A DNA stretch of 64,000 nucleotides from Nocardiopsis quinghaiensis (GCF_008638365.1 NZ_VWVU01000007.1:1-64000), one strand, 5' to 3'. Positions 8,249 to 18,815 are shown, counted from the first letter of the stretch. Translations and numbers: made by a program. Notes: generated by a model not told the origin, from the letters alone.

Positions 8249-10201
8249 CTAGCTCCCGACGAGCCGGTACAGGTCGACGGACTCGGCCAGCGCGCGCAGG
8301 CCGGCGTCGCCGGGGTGGAGGTGGTCCCCGGAGTCGTAGGCGGGCCGCAGGCGGGTGTGGTCCTGCGGGTCACGCAGGACGGCGTCGAAGTCCCACACCC
8401 CGTCGAAGGGCGACATCGGGTCGTTGCTCTGGGAACGCAGGTAGGCGTTGACGTGCTGGCGGGCCTGCTCGACCTCCGCCGTGCAGCGCTGCTCGCCCCC
8501 GCACGGGCCGAGCGTGGCCACGAACACCCGCAGGTCGTACTCGTGGGCCAGCCGTGTGAGCTGTCGGATCCCGCTGATCACCGCTTCGGGCGAGGTGCCC
8601 CAGCGCAGGTCGTTGATACCGGCGAAGACGACGACGGTGTCCGCGCCGTTCTGGACGAGCGCGTCCCGGTGGACCCGGTGGGCCATCGCGACACCGCTGG
8701 GATTGGTGGACACCCCCTCGCCCGGGTAACCGTCCCTGACCACGTGGTTCCCGGACACGCCGAGGTTGAGCACGCCCGGATCCGGCAGTTCGGGCCGCGC
8801 GGCCAGGCGGGCACTGAGCACGTCGGACCAGCGGGCGTGGGCGTCGCGGGTGGAGCCGACCCCGTCGGTGACGGAGTCGCCGAACGCCACGATCGCTCCG
8901 GGGCCGTCGAGCACCTCCACGCCGGTGAGGAAGGGCCACTGGTCGACCCGGCCGGTGAACGGCTCCCCGGTGGTGTCCAGGGTGTGGTCGCCGCTGCCGG
9001 GCTCGCTGGTGTAGTTGGTGTCCACCGAGGCGTAGTGCACCGGCGCGGTGGCCACCCGTCCGGGCAGGTGGACGCTGACCAGGACGTTGGTCTGCGGTGG
9101 CACGGAGATCCCGGCGGGATCGCTGAACACCTGTCCCCCGGCCGGGATGACGGTGCCGGAGCGCCCGTCGAAGGTGAGCGGAACCGCGGAACCGTCGGTG
9201 GCCGCACCGGTGCCGCGCGGTGCCAGGGAGGCCGCTCCCACGGTGACGGGAGAGGCTGCGAAGGTGTTGTCCAGGCGGATCCGCACGTTGCTGCCGCCGG
9301 TGGTGGTGCGTACCGACAACCGCAGGGTCTGGTCCTCCCAGGGGCCGACCTCCAGGTAGCCGGAGGTGGCCCGGGCCCAGGTGCCGGTCCACTCCGGCCC
9401 CACCGCGGCGCGCCCGCCCACGGAGAACAGGTGGATGCGGCCCTCGCCGCCACCGGTCTCGGGCAGCACCACGTGGGAGATCTCGCGTGCGGGGTCGACG
9501 GGGACGTCGCGCGCGTACAGGCGCACCGCGCCGAGCCCGGGGGCGGCGCCGGAGGCGGAGTTGGCGTGGGGCAGGGTGAGCGCGGCCTCGCTCGCGGGCC
9601 CGGCGATCCAGTCGGGAACGGACAGGACGAACTCCCGCTCCTCCCCGTCGGTGTAGACCACTCGGCCGGTGCCGTGGACCTGGGCCCCGGTGTCACCGGT
9701 CCCGGTTCCCTCGGTGCGGGTGGCGGTGGCCAGGAAGGTGAGAGACCGGTAGCGGTCGGCGCCGAGCCGGACGGACTGACCGTTGGAAACCAGGTGGTCG
9801 GGGCGTCCGGGGGCGTAGTCGGGCAGTCGAAGGGGCGCGCCGAGGAGGACGACCTCCCGGCCGGGGGTCCACCCGGCCGAGGCCAGGGCCTGCCGGGACA
9901 GGCTGTTGCCGGATCCGTCGAGGTCGACGTTGGCGGCGGAGCCGTCCCGGGATATGCCGATCCGGTCGATGAGGGAGCTGAAGGGGACCCCCGTGCCCTG
10001 GGGGGCCTTCCGCTCGGCCTGTTTCGGGGGTTCGGCGCCGGCACCGTGGGAGACCGCGATGGTGACGACCGTCGCGAAGAGCACCGCCACGACCGCCGTC
10101 ACCGCACCGCGCAGCAGGGAGGAGGCCGGCTTCCCGCGCCGACGGTGCGCGGCGCGCCGCCGTGACGTCCCGTACGATCCCAACACTCGCCTCCCCGGCA
10201 C
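8249..10201 (-). CDS. Secreted SGNH/GDSL-family hydrolase
   Basis: A 650-residue exported protein. Arginine-rich residues 4-24 followed by a hydrophobic stretch (SSLLRGAVTAVVAVLFATVVTIAVSHGAGA) form a signal peptide or membrane anchor. Residues 60-400 are a beta-rich region of unclear kind. The C-terminal third is the catalytic SGNH domain: block I AFGDSVTDGVG with the nucleophile Ser, block II NLGVSGNHVV with Gly, block III FAGINDLRWG with Asn, and block V SGDHLHPGDAG with the catalytic His. Related actinobacterial proteins are lipases or carbohydrate esterases. The start is the GTG at 10201. It is convergent with the TetR gene; the substrate is unknown. Confidence 0.85.
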   Translation of the reverse strand: MPGRRVLGSYGTSRRRAAHRRRGKPASSLLRGAVTAVVAVLFATVVTIAVSHGAGAEPPKQAERKAPQGTGVPFSSLIDRIGISRDGSAANVDLDGSGNSLSRQALASAGWTPGREVVLLGAPLRLPDYAPGRPDHLVSNGQSVRLGADRYRSLTFLATATRTEGTGTGDTGAQVHGTGRVVYTDGEEREFVLSVPDWIAGPASEAALTLPHANSASGAAPGLGAVRLYARDVPVDPAREISHVVLPETGGGEGRIHLFSVGGRAAVGPEWTGTWARATSGYLEVGPWEDQTLRLSVRTTTGGSNVRIRLDNTFAASPVTVGAASLAPRGTGAATDGSAVPLTFDGRSGTVIPAGGQVFSDPAGISVPPQTNVLVSVHLPGRVATAPVHYASVDTNYTSEPGSGDHTLDTTGEPFTGRVDQWPFLTGVEVLDGPGAIVAFGDSVTDGVGSTRDAHARWSDVLSARLAARPELPDPGVLNLGVSGNHVVRDGYPGEGVSTNPSGVAMAHRVHRDALVQNGADTVVVFAGINDLRWGTSPEAVISGIRQLTRLAHEYDLRVFVATLGPCGGEQRCTAEVEQARQHVNAYLRSQSNDPMSPFDGVWDFDAVLRDPQDHTRLRPAYDSGDHLHPGDAGLRALAESVDLYRLVGS

Positions 10202-10762
10202 CCGATCCGTCCACCGGTCCGTCGGACGATGCCGGGCGCGCGGTGGTTCTCGAGACGTGGCGCACCCCGTCCCTCTGACCGGCCGTCAGTGTAAACGAGC
10301 GGTCCCCGCGCCGCGGGGAGGTTCCAGGACCGTCCAGGCGGCGTTTCACCGTGTCCGGCCCGCGCGGAGGCGAGAGGGCGGATGGGGGGCCGGGCCGGAC
10401 AGGATCCGGTCGGCGGCCGGCAACGACCGCGCCAGCGCCTCGTCCATCACCAGGTCACCAGGTCACCCGACCGAAGGCTCCCCGCCCCGTCGCCGACGGC
10501 CTTCATCGGCCCGAGGCGGGCCGCGGATCCACGACCCGGCCCGACCCACCCGGATCCGCCCCGCCCCGCTCGGTCCAGCCACTCACCACAGCCCTGCGGA
10601 GCGTGGTATCCCTCAGGGGCAAGCCGTCGCGCACCCTCACGGACGCGGTCCTCCGTATCCGGCAGGAGCAGGGACCCGGCCACACACCAGGACGCCACGC
10701 CGGTGCACAGCGTCCCACGGCGGGAACATAGGACACCAACCTCCGAACCCAGAAGGGTCCGC
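10202..10762. other. Intergenic region without a supported gene
   Basis: A 561-base divergent intergenic stretch between the SGNH hydrolase and the exonuclease. It must hold the promoters of both. Open frames here are poor in coding character. I see one short tandem repeat, two copies of CACCAGGT at 10448-10463, and nothing else that I can name. Confidence 0.5.
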
Positions 10763-11464
10763 ATGACCTGGCACACCCGCCCCATGGCCGCGTTCGACGT
10801 CGAGTCCACCGGCCTGGACCTGGACCACGACCGGATCGTCACCGCCGCCCTGTGGCGCATCGACCCCGTCGCCCGCACCAAGGACGTCACCACCTGGCTC
10901 GTCGACCCGGGCATCGACATCCCCCAGGCCGCCACCGACATCCACCACATCACCACCGAGCACGCCCGCGCACACGGCCGCCCCGCCTCCGAGGCGGTAC
11001 CCGAGATCGGCGCCGCCCTGGAGAAGGCGGCCGTGGACGGCCTACCGGTGGTGGTCTACAACGCCCCCTACGACCTGGGGCTCCTCGCGGCCGAGCTGGA
11101 ACGCCACACCGCCGGAGTCCGCTTCGACGGGATGCTGCGCGTCCTGGACCCCCTCGTGCTGGACAAGCGGGTCGACACCTTCCGGCGCGGCTCGCGCAAG
11201 CTGGTCGACGTGTGCGCCCACCACGGCGTACGCCTGGACGCCGAGAAGGCGCACGGGGCCGCCGCCGACGCGCTGGCCGCCGCCCGGCTGGCCTGGAAGC
11301 TCGCCGCGACCTACCCGGAGCTGGCGGAGATGGGCGTCGACGACCTGCACACCGCGCAGGTCACCTGGAAGTCGGAACAGGCCGCCAGTTTCCAGTCCTA
11401 CCTGCGGCGCAAGGACCCCGAGGCGGTCGTGGACGGCTCCTGGCCGCTCGCCGCCCGCACCTGA
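10763..11464 (+). CDS. DEDDh 3'-5' exonuclease (DnaQ/epsilon-like)
   Basis: A 233-residue cytoplasmic exonuclease of the DnaQ fold. All catalytic motifs are present: Exo I MAAFDVESTGLDLDHDRI (Asp and Glu), Exo II VVYNAPYDLGLL (Asp), and Exo III HGAAADALAAARLAWKL (His and Asp). The HHITTEHA segment between them is typical for DNA polymerase III epsilon-like proteins. Such enzymes remove nucleotides from DNA 3' ends using two metal ions; in actinobacteria stand-alone copies are common and their exact role in repair or proofreading is unsettled. ATG at 10763, with AGAAGG upstream. Confidence 0.88.
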   Translation: MTWHTRPMAAFDVESTGLDLDHDRIVTAALWRIDPVARTKDVTTWLVDPGIDIPQAATDIHHITTEHARAHGRPASEAVPEIGAALEKAAVDGLPVVVYNAPYDLGLLAAELERHTAGVRFDGMLRVLDPLVLDKRVDTFRRGSRKLVDVCAHHGVRLDAEKAHGAAADALAAARLAWKLAATYPELAEMGVDDLHTAQVTWKSEQAASFQSYLRRKDPEAVVDGSWPLAART

Positions 11465-11535
11465 GCCCACCGGCCCACGCGGGAGTCAGGGAGTCGACCC
11501 ACCAGAAGCAGCGGAATGGTCGGTACACAGCCCGT

Positions 11536-11694
11536 ATGTCCTACTTCGCATTCGCACTCACCGCCCCGGCGGAGGGGAACAGAAGCACGGTGCGGGACCC
11601 GGCCGGGTTCCATGACTTCCGGGCCCGAAACTTCGACGCGCATTCCCCGTGGCGAAGCGGACAGTCCCGTATCCGGCCGTACGCGCCCGGATAA
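11536..11694 (+). CDS. Possible small ORF of 52 codons
   Basis: An ATG-to-TAA frame (MSYFAFALTAPAEGNRSTVR...) that ends six bases before a strong terminator hairpin. Its codons mostly end in G or C, but so would many random frames here, and no ribosome binding site is visible. No family is recognised. Confidence 0.2.
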   Translation: MSYFAFALTAPAEGNRSTVRDPAGFHDFRARNFDAHSPWRSGQSRIRPYAPG

Positions 11695-11699
11695 CGGAG

Positions 11700-11740
11700 A
11701 AAGCGCCGCTGGCCTGTATCCGCAGGTCGGCGGCGCTTTT
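11700..11740 (+). terminator. Intrinsic terminator after the exonuclease gene
   Basis: A perfect 10-bp stem, AAAGCGCCGC (11700-11709) and GCGGCGCTTT (11730-11739), with a run of four T at 11737-11740. It is one of the few classical terminators in the window and could stop transcription from either side, separating the exonuclease region from tRNA-Met. Confidence 0.75.
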
Positions 11741-11757
11741 GCCATGCTCGGAAGGGG

Positions 11758-13085
<1,328 letters not shown>

Positions 13086-13141
13086 CACCCGTACCCGTCC
13101 GGATCCGCACGACCCGTGCGGGTCCGGGTCCGGGCCACGTG

Positions 13142-13174
13142 GACGGGCACGCCTCGCCCGGGGGCGTGCCCGTC
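13142..13174 (+). terminator. Terminator after mdh
   Basis: A perfect 12-bp stem, GACGGGCACGCC (13142-13153) and GGCGTGCCCGTC (13163-13174), with a 9-nt loop, 56 nt after the mdh stop codon. Confidence 0.6.
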
Positions 13175-13282
13175 GTCGTCTCCGGGGCGTCCGGACCGGC
13201 CTCGGGGCGTCCGGGCCGGGCCGCTGGGACGGGCGCACGGCACCGTCCCGGCGGGTCTCGGGAAGCAGGCAGTATAGAGACC

Positions 13283-15790
13283 GTGAGTCTCATCGATGTA
13301 CTTCCGGCCGAACCAGAACCCGACTCCCTCTTCGAGGCGTTCGCTTTGTGGGCCGAGGAACGGGGCCTCACCCTCTACCCGCACCAGGAGGAGGCGCTCA
13401 TCGAGGTCGTCTCCGGGTCCAACGTCATCCTCAACACCCCCACCGGCTCGGGCAAGAGCATGGTGGCCACGGGCGCGCTGTTCGCCGCCCTGGCCCGCGA
13501 CGAGTGCGCGTTCTACACCGCGCCCATCAAGGCGCTGGTGTCGGAGAAGTTCTTCGACCTGTGCAAGATCTTCGGTACCGAGAACGTCGGCATGATGACC
13601 GGCGACGCCAGTGTCAACGCCGACGCGCCCATCGTGTGCTGCACCGCGGAGGTCCTGGCCCAGATCGCGCTGGCCGAGGGCGCGAACGCCGACATCAACA
13701 CCGTCGTCATGGACGAGTTCCACTTCTACGCCGAGCCGGACCGCGGGTGGGCCTGGCAGGTGCCCCTGCTGGAGATGCCGCAGGCGCAGTTCCTGCTGAT
13801 GTCGGCGACCCTGGGCGACGTCAGCCGCTTCGAGGGGGACCTGGAGAAGCGCACCGGCCGCTCCACCGCCGTGGTCGCCTCCGCCGAGCGCCCCGTCCCC
13901 CTCTACTACGACTACCGGGTCACCCCGCTGCACGAGACGCTGGAGGAGCTGCTGGGCAGCGGCAGCGCCCCCGTGTACATCGTGCACTTCACCCAGGCCC
14001 AGGCCGTGGAGCGCGCGCAGTCGCTGACCAGCATCAACATGTGCACCAAGGAGGAGAAGGCGGCGATCGCGGCGGAGATCGGCAACTTCCGCTTCACCAC
14101 CAAGTTCGGCCGCAACCTCTCCCGGTACGTGCGGCACGGCATCGGTGTGCACCACGCGGGCATGCTCCCCAAGTACCGGCGCCTGGTCGAACGGCTGGCC
14201 CAGGCCGGGCTGCTCAAGGTCATCTGCGGCACCGACACCCTGGGGGTGGGCGTGAACGTGCCCATCCGCACCGTGCTGTTCACGGCCCTGAGCAAGTACG
14301 ACGGGACACGGGTGCGCCGTCTGCGCGCCCGCGAGTTCCACCAGATCGCAGGGCGGGCCGGACGGCCCGGGTTCGACACCGTGGGCAGCGTGGTGGCCCA
14401 GGCTCCCGAACACGTCGTCGAGAACGAGAAGGCGCTGGCCAAGGTCGGCGACGACACCAAGAAGCGGCGCAAGGTGGTGCGCAAGAAGGCCCCCGAGGGG
14501 TTCGTCTCCTGGGACGAGGCGACCTTCAGCAAGCTGATCGAGGCCGAGCCGGAACCGCTGACCTCCCGTTTCCGGGTGAGCAACGCCATGCTGCTGAGCG
14601 TGATCGCCCGGCCCGGGAACTGCTTCACCGCGATGAAGCACCTGCTCAGGGAGAACCACGACGACCGCAGGACCCAGCGGCGCCACATCCACGAGGCGAT
14701 CGCCATCTACCGGTCGCTGCTGGACGGCGGGATCGTGGAGACCCTCCCCGAGCCCGACGAGCAGGGGCGCCCCGCACGGCTGACCGTGGACCTGCAGGCC
14801 GACTTCGCGCTCAACCAGCCGCTGTCCACGTTCGCGCTGGCCGCGCTGGAACTGCTGGACAAGGAGTCGCCCACCTACGCGCTGGACGTGCTCAGCGTGG
14901 TGGAGTCCACCCTGGACGACCCGAGGCAGATCCTGGGCGCACAGCTCAACAAGGCCCGTGGCGAGGCCGTCCAGCAGATGAAGATGGACGGGATCGAGTA
15001 CGAGGAGCGCATGGAGCGGCTGGAGGAGGTCGACTACCCCAAACCGCTGGAGGAGCTGCTCAGCCACGCCTACGAGGTGTACCAGAGCGGCCACCCGTGG
15101 GTGGGGGACCACCCGCTGCGGCCCAAGACGGTGGCCCGCGACATGTACGAGCGGGCGATGACCTTCACCGAGTACGTGGGCTTCTACGAGCTGGCCCGCT
15201 CGGAGGGGCTGGTGCTGCGCTACCTGGCCAGCGCGTACAAGGCGCTCAACCAGACGGTGCCCGACGACGCCAAGACCGAGGAGCTGCGCGACCTCATCGA
15301 GTGGCTGGGAGAGCTGGTCCGCCAGGTCGACTCCAGCCTGCTGGACGAGTGGGAGCAGCTGACCAACCCCGAGGTGGAGGTCTCCGGGGACGAGGAGCCC
15401 GCCGAGGAGAGGGTGCGCCCGGTGACCACGAACACGCGGGCCTTCCGGGTGCTGGTGCGCAACGAGATGTTCCGCCGCGTGGAACTGGCCGCCCGCCGCC
15501 GCTACGACGAGCTGGGCAGGCTGGAGGACAACGGGGAGTGGGACGCCGAGGCCTGGGAGGAGGCCCTGGAGGAGTACTTCGAGGAGCACGACTCGATCGG
15601 GATCGGCCCGGACGCGCGCAGCCCGGCGATGCTGCTCATCGCGGAGGAGCCGGAGCTGTGGAGGGTGCGCCAGATCCTCGCCGACCCGGCGGGTGACCAC
15701 GACTGGGGCATCAGCGCGGAGGTGGACCTGGCCTCCTCCGACGCCGAGGGGCACGCGGTGGTGCACGTGGTGGACGTCAACCGGCTCTGA
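13283..15790 (+). CDS. Ski2-like DEAD/DEAH-box helicase with DUF3516 C-terminus
   Basis: An 835-residue superfamily 2 helicase. Motif I is TPTGSGKSM (near residue 53), motif II is VVMDEFHFYAE, motif III is LLMSATLGD, then HHAGMLPKYRRLVERLAQ, GTDTLGVGVNVPIRT and motif VI QIAGRAGRPGFD. The layout of motifs IV-VI is that of the Ski2/Mtr4 branch. The C-terminal third, from about residue 400, matches the actinobacterial DUF3516 extension, with YEERMERLEEVDYPKPLEELL and MYERAMTFTEYVGFYELARSEG. These proteins probably unwind RNA using ATP, perhaps in RNA turnover; direct evidence is thin. GTG at 13283 follows GAGAACC-like bases and is the first start compatible with the family. Confidence 0.9.
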   Translation: MSLIDVLPAEPEPDSLFEAFALWAEERGLTLYPHQEEALIEVVSGSNVILNTPTGSGKSMVATGALFAALARDECAFYTAPIKALVSEKFFDLCKIFGTENVGMMTGDASVNADAPIVCCTAEVLAQIALAEGANADINTVVMDEFHFYAEPDRGWAWQVPLLEMPQAQFLLMSATLGDVSRFEGDLEKRTGRSTAVVASAERPVPLYYDYRVTPLHETLEELLGSGSAPVYIVHFTQAQAVERAQSLTSINMCTKEEKAAIAAEIGNFRFTTKFGRNLSRYVRHGIGVHHAGMLPKYRRLVERLAQAGLLKVICGTDTLGVGVNVPIRTVLFTALSKYDGTRVRRLRAREFHQIAGRAGRPGFDTVGSVVAQAPEHVVENEKALAKVGDDTKKRRKVVRKKAPEGFVSWDEATFSKLIEAEPEPLTSRFRVSNAMLLSVIARPGNCFTAMKHLLRENHDDRRTQRRHIHEAIAIYRSLLDGGIVETLPEPDEQGRPARLTVDLQADFALNQPLSTFALAALELLDKESPTYALDVLSVVESTLDDPRQILGAQLNKARGEAVQQMKMDGIEYEERMERLEEVDYPKPLEELLSHAYEVYQSGHPWVGDHPLRPKTVARDMYERAMTFTEYVGFYELARSEGLVLRYLASAYKALNQTVPDDAKTEELRDLIEWLGELVRQVDSSLLDEWEQLTNPEVEVSGDEEPAEERVRPVTTNTRAFRVLVRNEMFRRVELAARRRYDELGRLEDNGEWDAEAWEEALEEYFEEHDSIGIGPDARSPAMLLIAEEPELWRVRQILADPAGDHDWGISAEVDLASSDAEGHAVVHVVDVNRL

Positions 15791-15800
15791 CCGTTTCCGC

Positions 15801-15837
15801 CCCACCTGGTGGAACCGGGGTCATCCCACCAGGTGGG
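15801..15837. terminator. Bidirectional terminator between helicase and deaminase genes
   Basis: A 12-bp perfect stem, CCCACCTGGTGG (15801-15812) and CCACCAGGTGGG (15826-15837), 13-nt loop. It lies between convergent genes and its right arm overlaps the last codons and stop of the deaminase gene. Confidence 0.65.
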
Positions 15838-16291
15838 CGTTGACCCGGCGGACCCCCGAAGCCAGGTCGGGGCGCTCCACCACGGTCCGGCCCGCCGTGC
15901 GCAGGCGCTCGGCTCCGTCGCAGTCCACGAACAGGGCGGGCTCGCGCCAGGCGAAGACCACGCGCGGGACCGGCGTGGCCAGGATCAGGGCGCTGCAGGA
16001 CAGCGGCCGGGAGGAGCGGGAACTGCACGGTTCCAGCGACGAGTACAGGGTGGCCCCGGCCAGCCGGGGGTCGTCTGCGTCCACCTCGCGCAGGGCCGCC
16101 TCCTCGGCGTGGTCGCTCGGGTCGTCGCGGCGCGAGTAGCCCTCACCGAGGACGGTGCCGTCGGCGGCGACCACGGCGCACCCCACCGAGAACGCGGTGT
16201 CCGAGGGCGGGCAGGAGCGGGACAGCTCGACGGTGCGGCGCAGCCAGTACGCGTCGGCCTCCCCCTCGGCCGGGAGCGGGCCGGCCCTCAC
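15821..16291 (-). CDS. Cytidine/deoxycytidylate-type deaminase, RibD N-terminal-like
   Basis: A 156-residue zinc deaminase of the RibD/cytidine deaminase fold. The zinc site is seen as HAEEAAL (His with catalytic Glu) and LEPCSSRSSRPLSCSALIL (two Cys, 10 apart). Such domains in RibD deaminate the pyrimidine intermediate of riboflavin synthesis, but here the partner reductase is a separate gene. The GTG start at 16291 overlaps the stop of the upstream reductase gene by 4 nt (GTGA), so both proteins are made together. No riboflavin genes or FMN riboswitch adjoin, so the pathway may be riboflavin or a secondary pteridine- or purine-like route. Confidence 0.82.
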   Translation of the reverse strand: MRAGPLPAEGEADAYWLRRTVELSRSCPPSDTAFSVGCAVVAADGTVLGEGYSRRDDPSDHAEEAALREVDADDPRLAGATLYSSLEPCSSRSSRPLSCSALILATPVPRVVFAWREPALFVDCDGAERLRTAGRTVVERPDLASGVRRVNAHLVG

Positions 16292-16992
16292 GCCTCCTCC
16301 CCGGAGCCCAGGCGGTACCGCAGGACGGCCACGTCACCGAGCGACCGGGCCTCCACCAGCCGCATCGGCGCGTCGAAGGTGTGGGGGAAGGCGCCGGGCA
16401 CGACGAAGCGCGGGGCGTCCTCCTCCCCCACGAAGAACGGGGCGACCGCCAGCCGGAGCTCGTCGACCAGTCCCGAGGTGAGGAACAGGGTGTGGACGTG
16501 CCCGCCGCCCTCCACCAGCAGGCGGGACACCCCACGGTCGGCCAGGTCGGCCAGGACCGCCTTGGCGGTGGGGGGATCCCCTGCGTCCACCACCTCGGCG
16601 GGCGGGTCGGCGGCGGGTCTCCCCTCCAGCGCGCGCCGGGCGGTCGCGACGCCCGTGCCTCCGGTGTAGACGACGGCGCCCGCGTCCCCGGTGGAGAAGA
16701 AGCGGGCCTGGGGGGAGAACTCCCCGCTGCGGGTGACCAGGGCCTTCAACAGGTTACCGGTGCGTCCCCGGCCTCGGCGGCGCTCGCGCAGCAGCGGCGA
16801 GCGCACCAGGAGGCGGGGGTCGTCGGCGCGCAGGGTGCCCGCGCCGACGAGGATCGCGTCGCATTCCGCGCGCAGTTCGTCGATCTCGGCGAAGTCGGCC
16901 TCGTTGGACAGGCGCAGCCGCCGCGGGCCGGTGTCGTCGATGCGTCCGTCGACCGACATGGCGCAGCTGAGGATGGTGTAGGGGCGGTCCAT
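16288..16992 (-). CDS. RibD C-terminal / dihydrofolate reductase-like reductase
   Basis: A 234-residue NADPH-dependent reductase of the RibD C-terminal domain family. Typical segments: YTILSCAMSVDGRIDDTG, ECDAILVGAGTLRADDPRLLVR, GVSRLLVEGGGHVHTLFLTSGLVDELRLAVAPFFVGEEDAPRFV. In RibD this domain reduces the ribose ring to ribityl. The gene is transcribed first, followed by the deaminase with a 4-nt overlap, the reverse of the domain order in a fused RibD. ATG at 16992. Function in riboflavin synthesis proper is uncertain, since most actinomycetes keep a fused ribD elsewhere. Confidence 0.82.
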   Translation of the reverse strand: MDRPYTILSCAMSVDGRIDDTGPRRLRLSNEADFAEIDELRAECDAILVGAGTLRADDPRLLVRSPLLRERRRGRGRTGNLLKALVTRSGEFSPQARFFSTGDAGAVVYTGGTGVATARRALEGRPAADPPAEVVDAGDPPTAKAVLADLADRGVSRLLVEGGGHVHTLFLTSGLVDELRLAVAPFFVGEEDAPRFVVPGAFPHTFDAPMRLVEARSLGDVAVLRYRLGSGEEA

Positions 16993-17462
16993 GCCCCCAG
17001 GTTAGCGAGGCCGCGCGTCCCGGGCCGCGCGTCCCGGCGGGACGTCGTATTCTGCCGCGGGAACGGAATTCCCGCAGGCAGTGGCCGGGAACGCGCAATT
17101 CCTCGCCGACCGTACGGTAGGTACCTTTTCCCGAACACGTCCGGAAGGGCGCGGAGCCGTCCGAAGACGGCCCGGCGGCGCTTCCCCGGGGTTCATCACG
17201 ACCTCACCGCCGCACACGCGAAGCCCACCTCCACGGGTTTGCGGGCGGTAACACCGGCCCCCAATTCTTCACATAGTGGACATTGGGCATATAAGTCCTA
17301 GCCCGCCCAAGTGAGCCCTTCCCCGCACCGCACGATACTTCCCGGGCACACCGAGCAACGATTTTCACGACCCGTGTCTGTGACTCGGTTAACAACACTG
17401 CACACTCGGAATAGAATCCAGAGGCCGACCAGACTTCCCCACCTCAGAACAAGAGGAAGGCG
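16993..17462. other. Intergenic region, 470 bases, with a possible promoter
   Basis: No supported gene. It separates the divergent reductase and methyltransferase genes. TTCACA at 17268-17273 and TATAAG at 17290-17295, 16 nt apart, could be a promoter for the methyltransferase gene, leaving a leader of about 160 nt. This is a weak call from consensus alone. Confidence 0.3.
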
Positions 17463-18350
17463 ATGCCTCGATTCTCCTCCCCCGATTTCCTCAGGCAGGC
17501 GGGGGGCAAACATGTCAGGGCCAACCCTCCACCCCTCCTCGATCTGGCACAGCCCAGCGTGGCCCGGCTGCACTCCTTCCATCTCAAGGGCAAGGACCAC
17601 TTCGAGGTGGACCGGGACCTGGCCGCCAAGGCGGAGCGGGCCGCGCCGGGATTCCAGGACCTCGTCCTGGGTGAACGGGCCTTCCTCCAGCGCGCCGTCC
17701 GCCACCTGGGCGCGGAACTGGGCATCCGACAGTTCGTCCAGTTCGGCGCCGGCCTGCCCGCGCCCGGCGACCCGCACGAGATCGCACACGAGAGCGCGCC
17801 CGAGACCCGCGTCGTCTACGCCACCGACGATCCGGTGGTACTGACCCACCACCGCGCCCTGCTCCGCAACGGACGTACCACCACGGCGGTGCACGCCTCC
17901 CTCACCCGGCCCGACCGGCTCCTGCGCGACCCCGAGATCCGGGACTTCATCGATCTGGACGAGCCCGTGGGCCTGCTGCTCACCGGAGTGGTCTCCCACA
18001 CCTCCGACGCCGACACCCCGGCCGAGCACGTCGCGGCCCTGCGCGAGGCCCTCGCTCCTGGCAGCCACATGGTTCTCAGCCACTACTGCCGCCCCGACTC
18101 GACCGCCTTCCCGAAGGACGCGTCGCGGGCCGACCAGCTGGAGCGCGTCTTCCTGGACCACCTCGGATCCGGTCGCTGGCGCTCCCGGAGGGCCATCGAG
18201 GCCTTCTTCGAGGGCTGGCGGATCTGCGAGCCCGGTGTGATCGAGGTCCAGCGCTGGCGCACGCTGCCCGTGGCCCCGCCCGTGCCCGGCTGTTACCAGA
18301 TGCCGCAACGCAACCGGCGGCTGATCCTCGGCGGTATCGGCAGGATCTGA
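17463..18350 (+). CDS. DUF574 family SAM-dependent methyltransferase
   Basis: A 295-residue protein of the DUF574 (Methyltransf_19) group, very numerous in actinomycetes and of unknown substrate. Recognisable segments are HFEVDRDLAAKAERAAPG, ERAFLQRAVRHLGAELGIRQFVQFGAGLPAPGDPHEIA (the SAM-binding glycine region), RVVYATDDPVVLTHHRALL, DLDEPVGLLLTGVVSHTSDADTPAEHVAALREALAPGSHMVLSHYC and a C-terminal RAIEAFFEGWRICEPGVIEVQRWR. The family normally has DNDP where this protein has TDDP. ATG at 17463 follows AGAGGAAGG. It is a single-gene unit with no pathway context. Confidence 0.85.
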   Translation: MPRFSSPDFLRQAGGKHVRANPPPLLDLAQPSVARLHSFHLKGKDHFEVDRDLAAKAERAAPGFQDLVLGERAFLQRAVRHLGAELGIRQFVQFGAGLPAPGDPHEIAHESAPETRVVYATDDPVVLTHHRALLRNGRTTTAVHASLTRPDRLLRDPEIRDFIDLDEPVGLLLTGVVSHTSDADTPAEHVAALREALAPGSHMVLSHYCRPDSTAFPKDASRADQLERVFLDHLGSGRWRSRRAIEAFFEGWRICEPGVIEVQRWRTLPVAPPVPGCYQMPQRNRRLILGGIGRI

Positions 18351-18486
18351 GACCCTGCCCTCCCTCTTCCCCGCGTCGAAGCCGCACCGGACCGGCAGCG
18401 GGCGAGGGCCGCCCCATCCGGGCGGGTCCACCGGAGCGCTCCGGCGTGCCCGGGGTCGGCCAGGGCGCATCGTGGTGGAGGGCACG

Positions 18487-18675
18487 ACGACGACAGGGCC
18501 CCTCCCCTGGTGGGAAGAGACCCTGTTCCTACCGCTCCCGCGACTGGACTCGAACCAGTAACCTGCCGGTTAACAGCCGGCTGCTCTGCCGATTGAGCTA
18601 CGCGGGATCGTGTCCGCCGAGAGGCCCGAAGCCCTGTCGACGCCCACTAGCCTAGCGCCTTCCGGAGAGTGCTCG
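18487..18675. repeat. Direct repeat copy 1 around tRNA-Asn
   Basis: This stretch matches 20889-21077 at a constant offset of 2402 bases, without gaps. It covers a stem-loop downstream of the tRNA (ACAGGG 18493-18498 with CCCTGT 18521-18526), the whole tRNA-Asn gene and its -10 region (AGCCTA on the plus strand, 18649-18654). The leader between tRNA and -10 has diverged. Confidence 0.8.
18535..18607 (-). tRNA. tRNA-Asn (GTT), copy 1
   Basis: A 73-nt cloverleaf on the minus strand. The acceptor stem TCCCGCG pairs fully with CGCGGGA, the D arm is GCTCAATCGGCAGAGC, the anticodon stem is GCCGG/CCGGC with loop CTGTTAA (anticodon GTT), and the T arm is ACTGG-TTCGAGT-CCAGT. CCA is not encoded. A TAGGCT -10 box lies 42 nt upstream of the 5' end. 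The sequence is identical to the second copy at 20937. Confidence 0.95.
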
Positions 18676-18815
18676 CGACGCGTTTTCCACCGTGCTCCCC
18701 CGGCTCCGAGGCCCTACACGTCCCCGGACGTGAGGTTTCGCGGGTTCGGACGAGGTCCCGCCCCGGCCGGTGGACACGGGCCGGGACGGGACCGTCAGGG
18801 TGTGCGCGGAATCGG

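Noticed and set aside
13283-15790. Defence-system helicase
   Set aside because: The DUF3516 helicase is a widely conserved single gene between mdh and RibD-like genes, with no nuclease or methylase partner.
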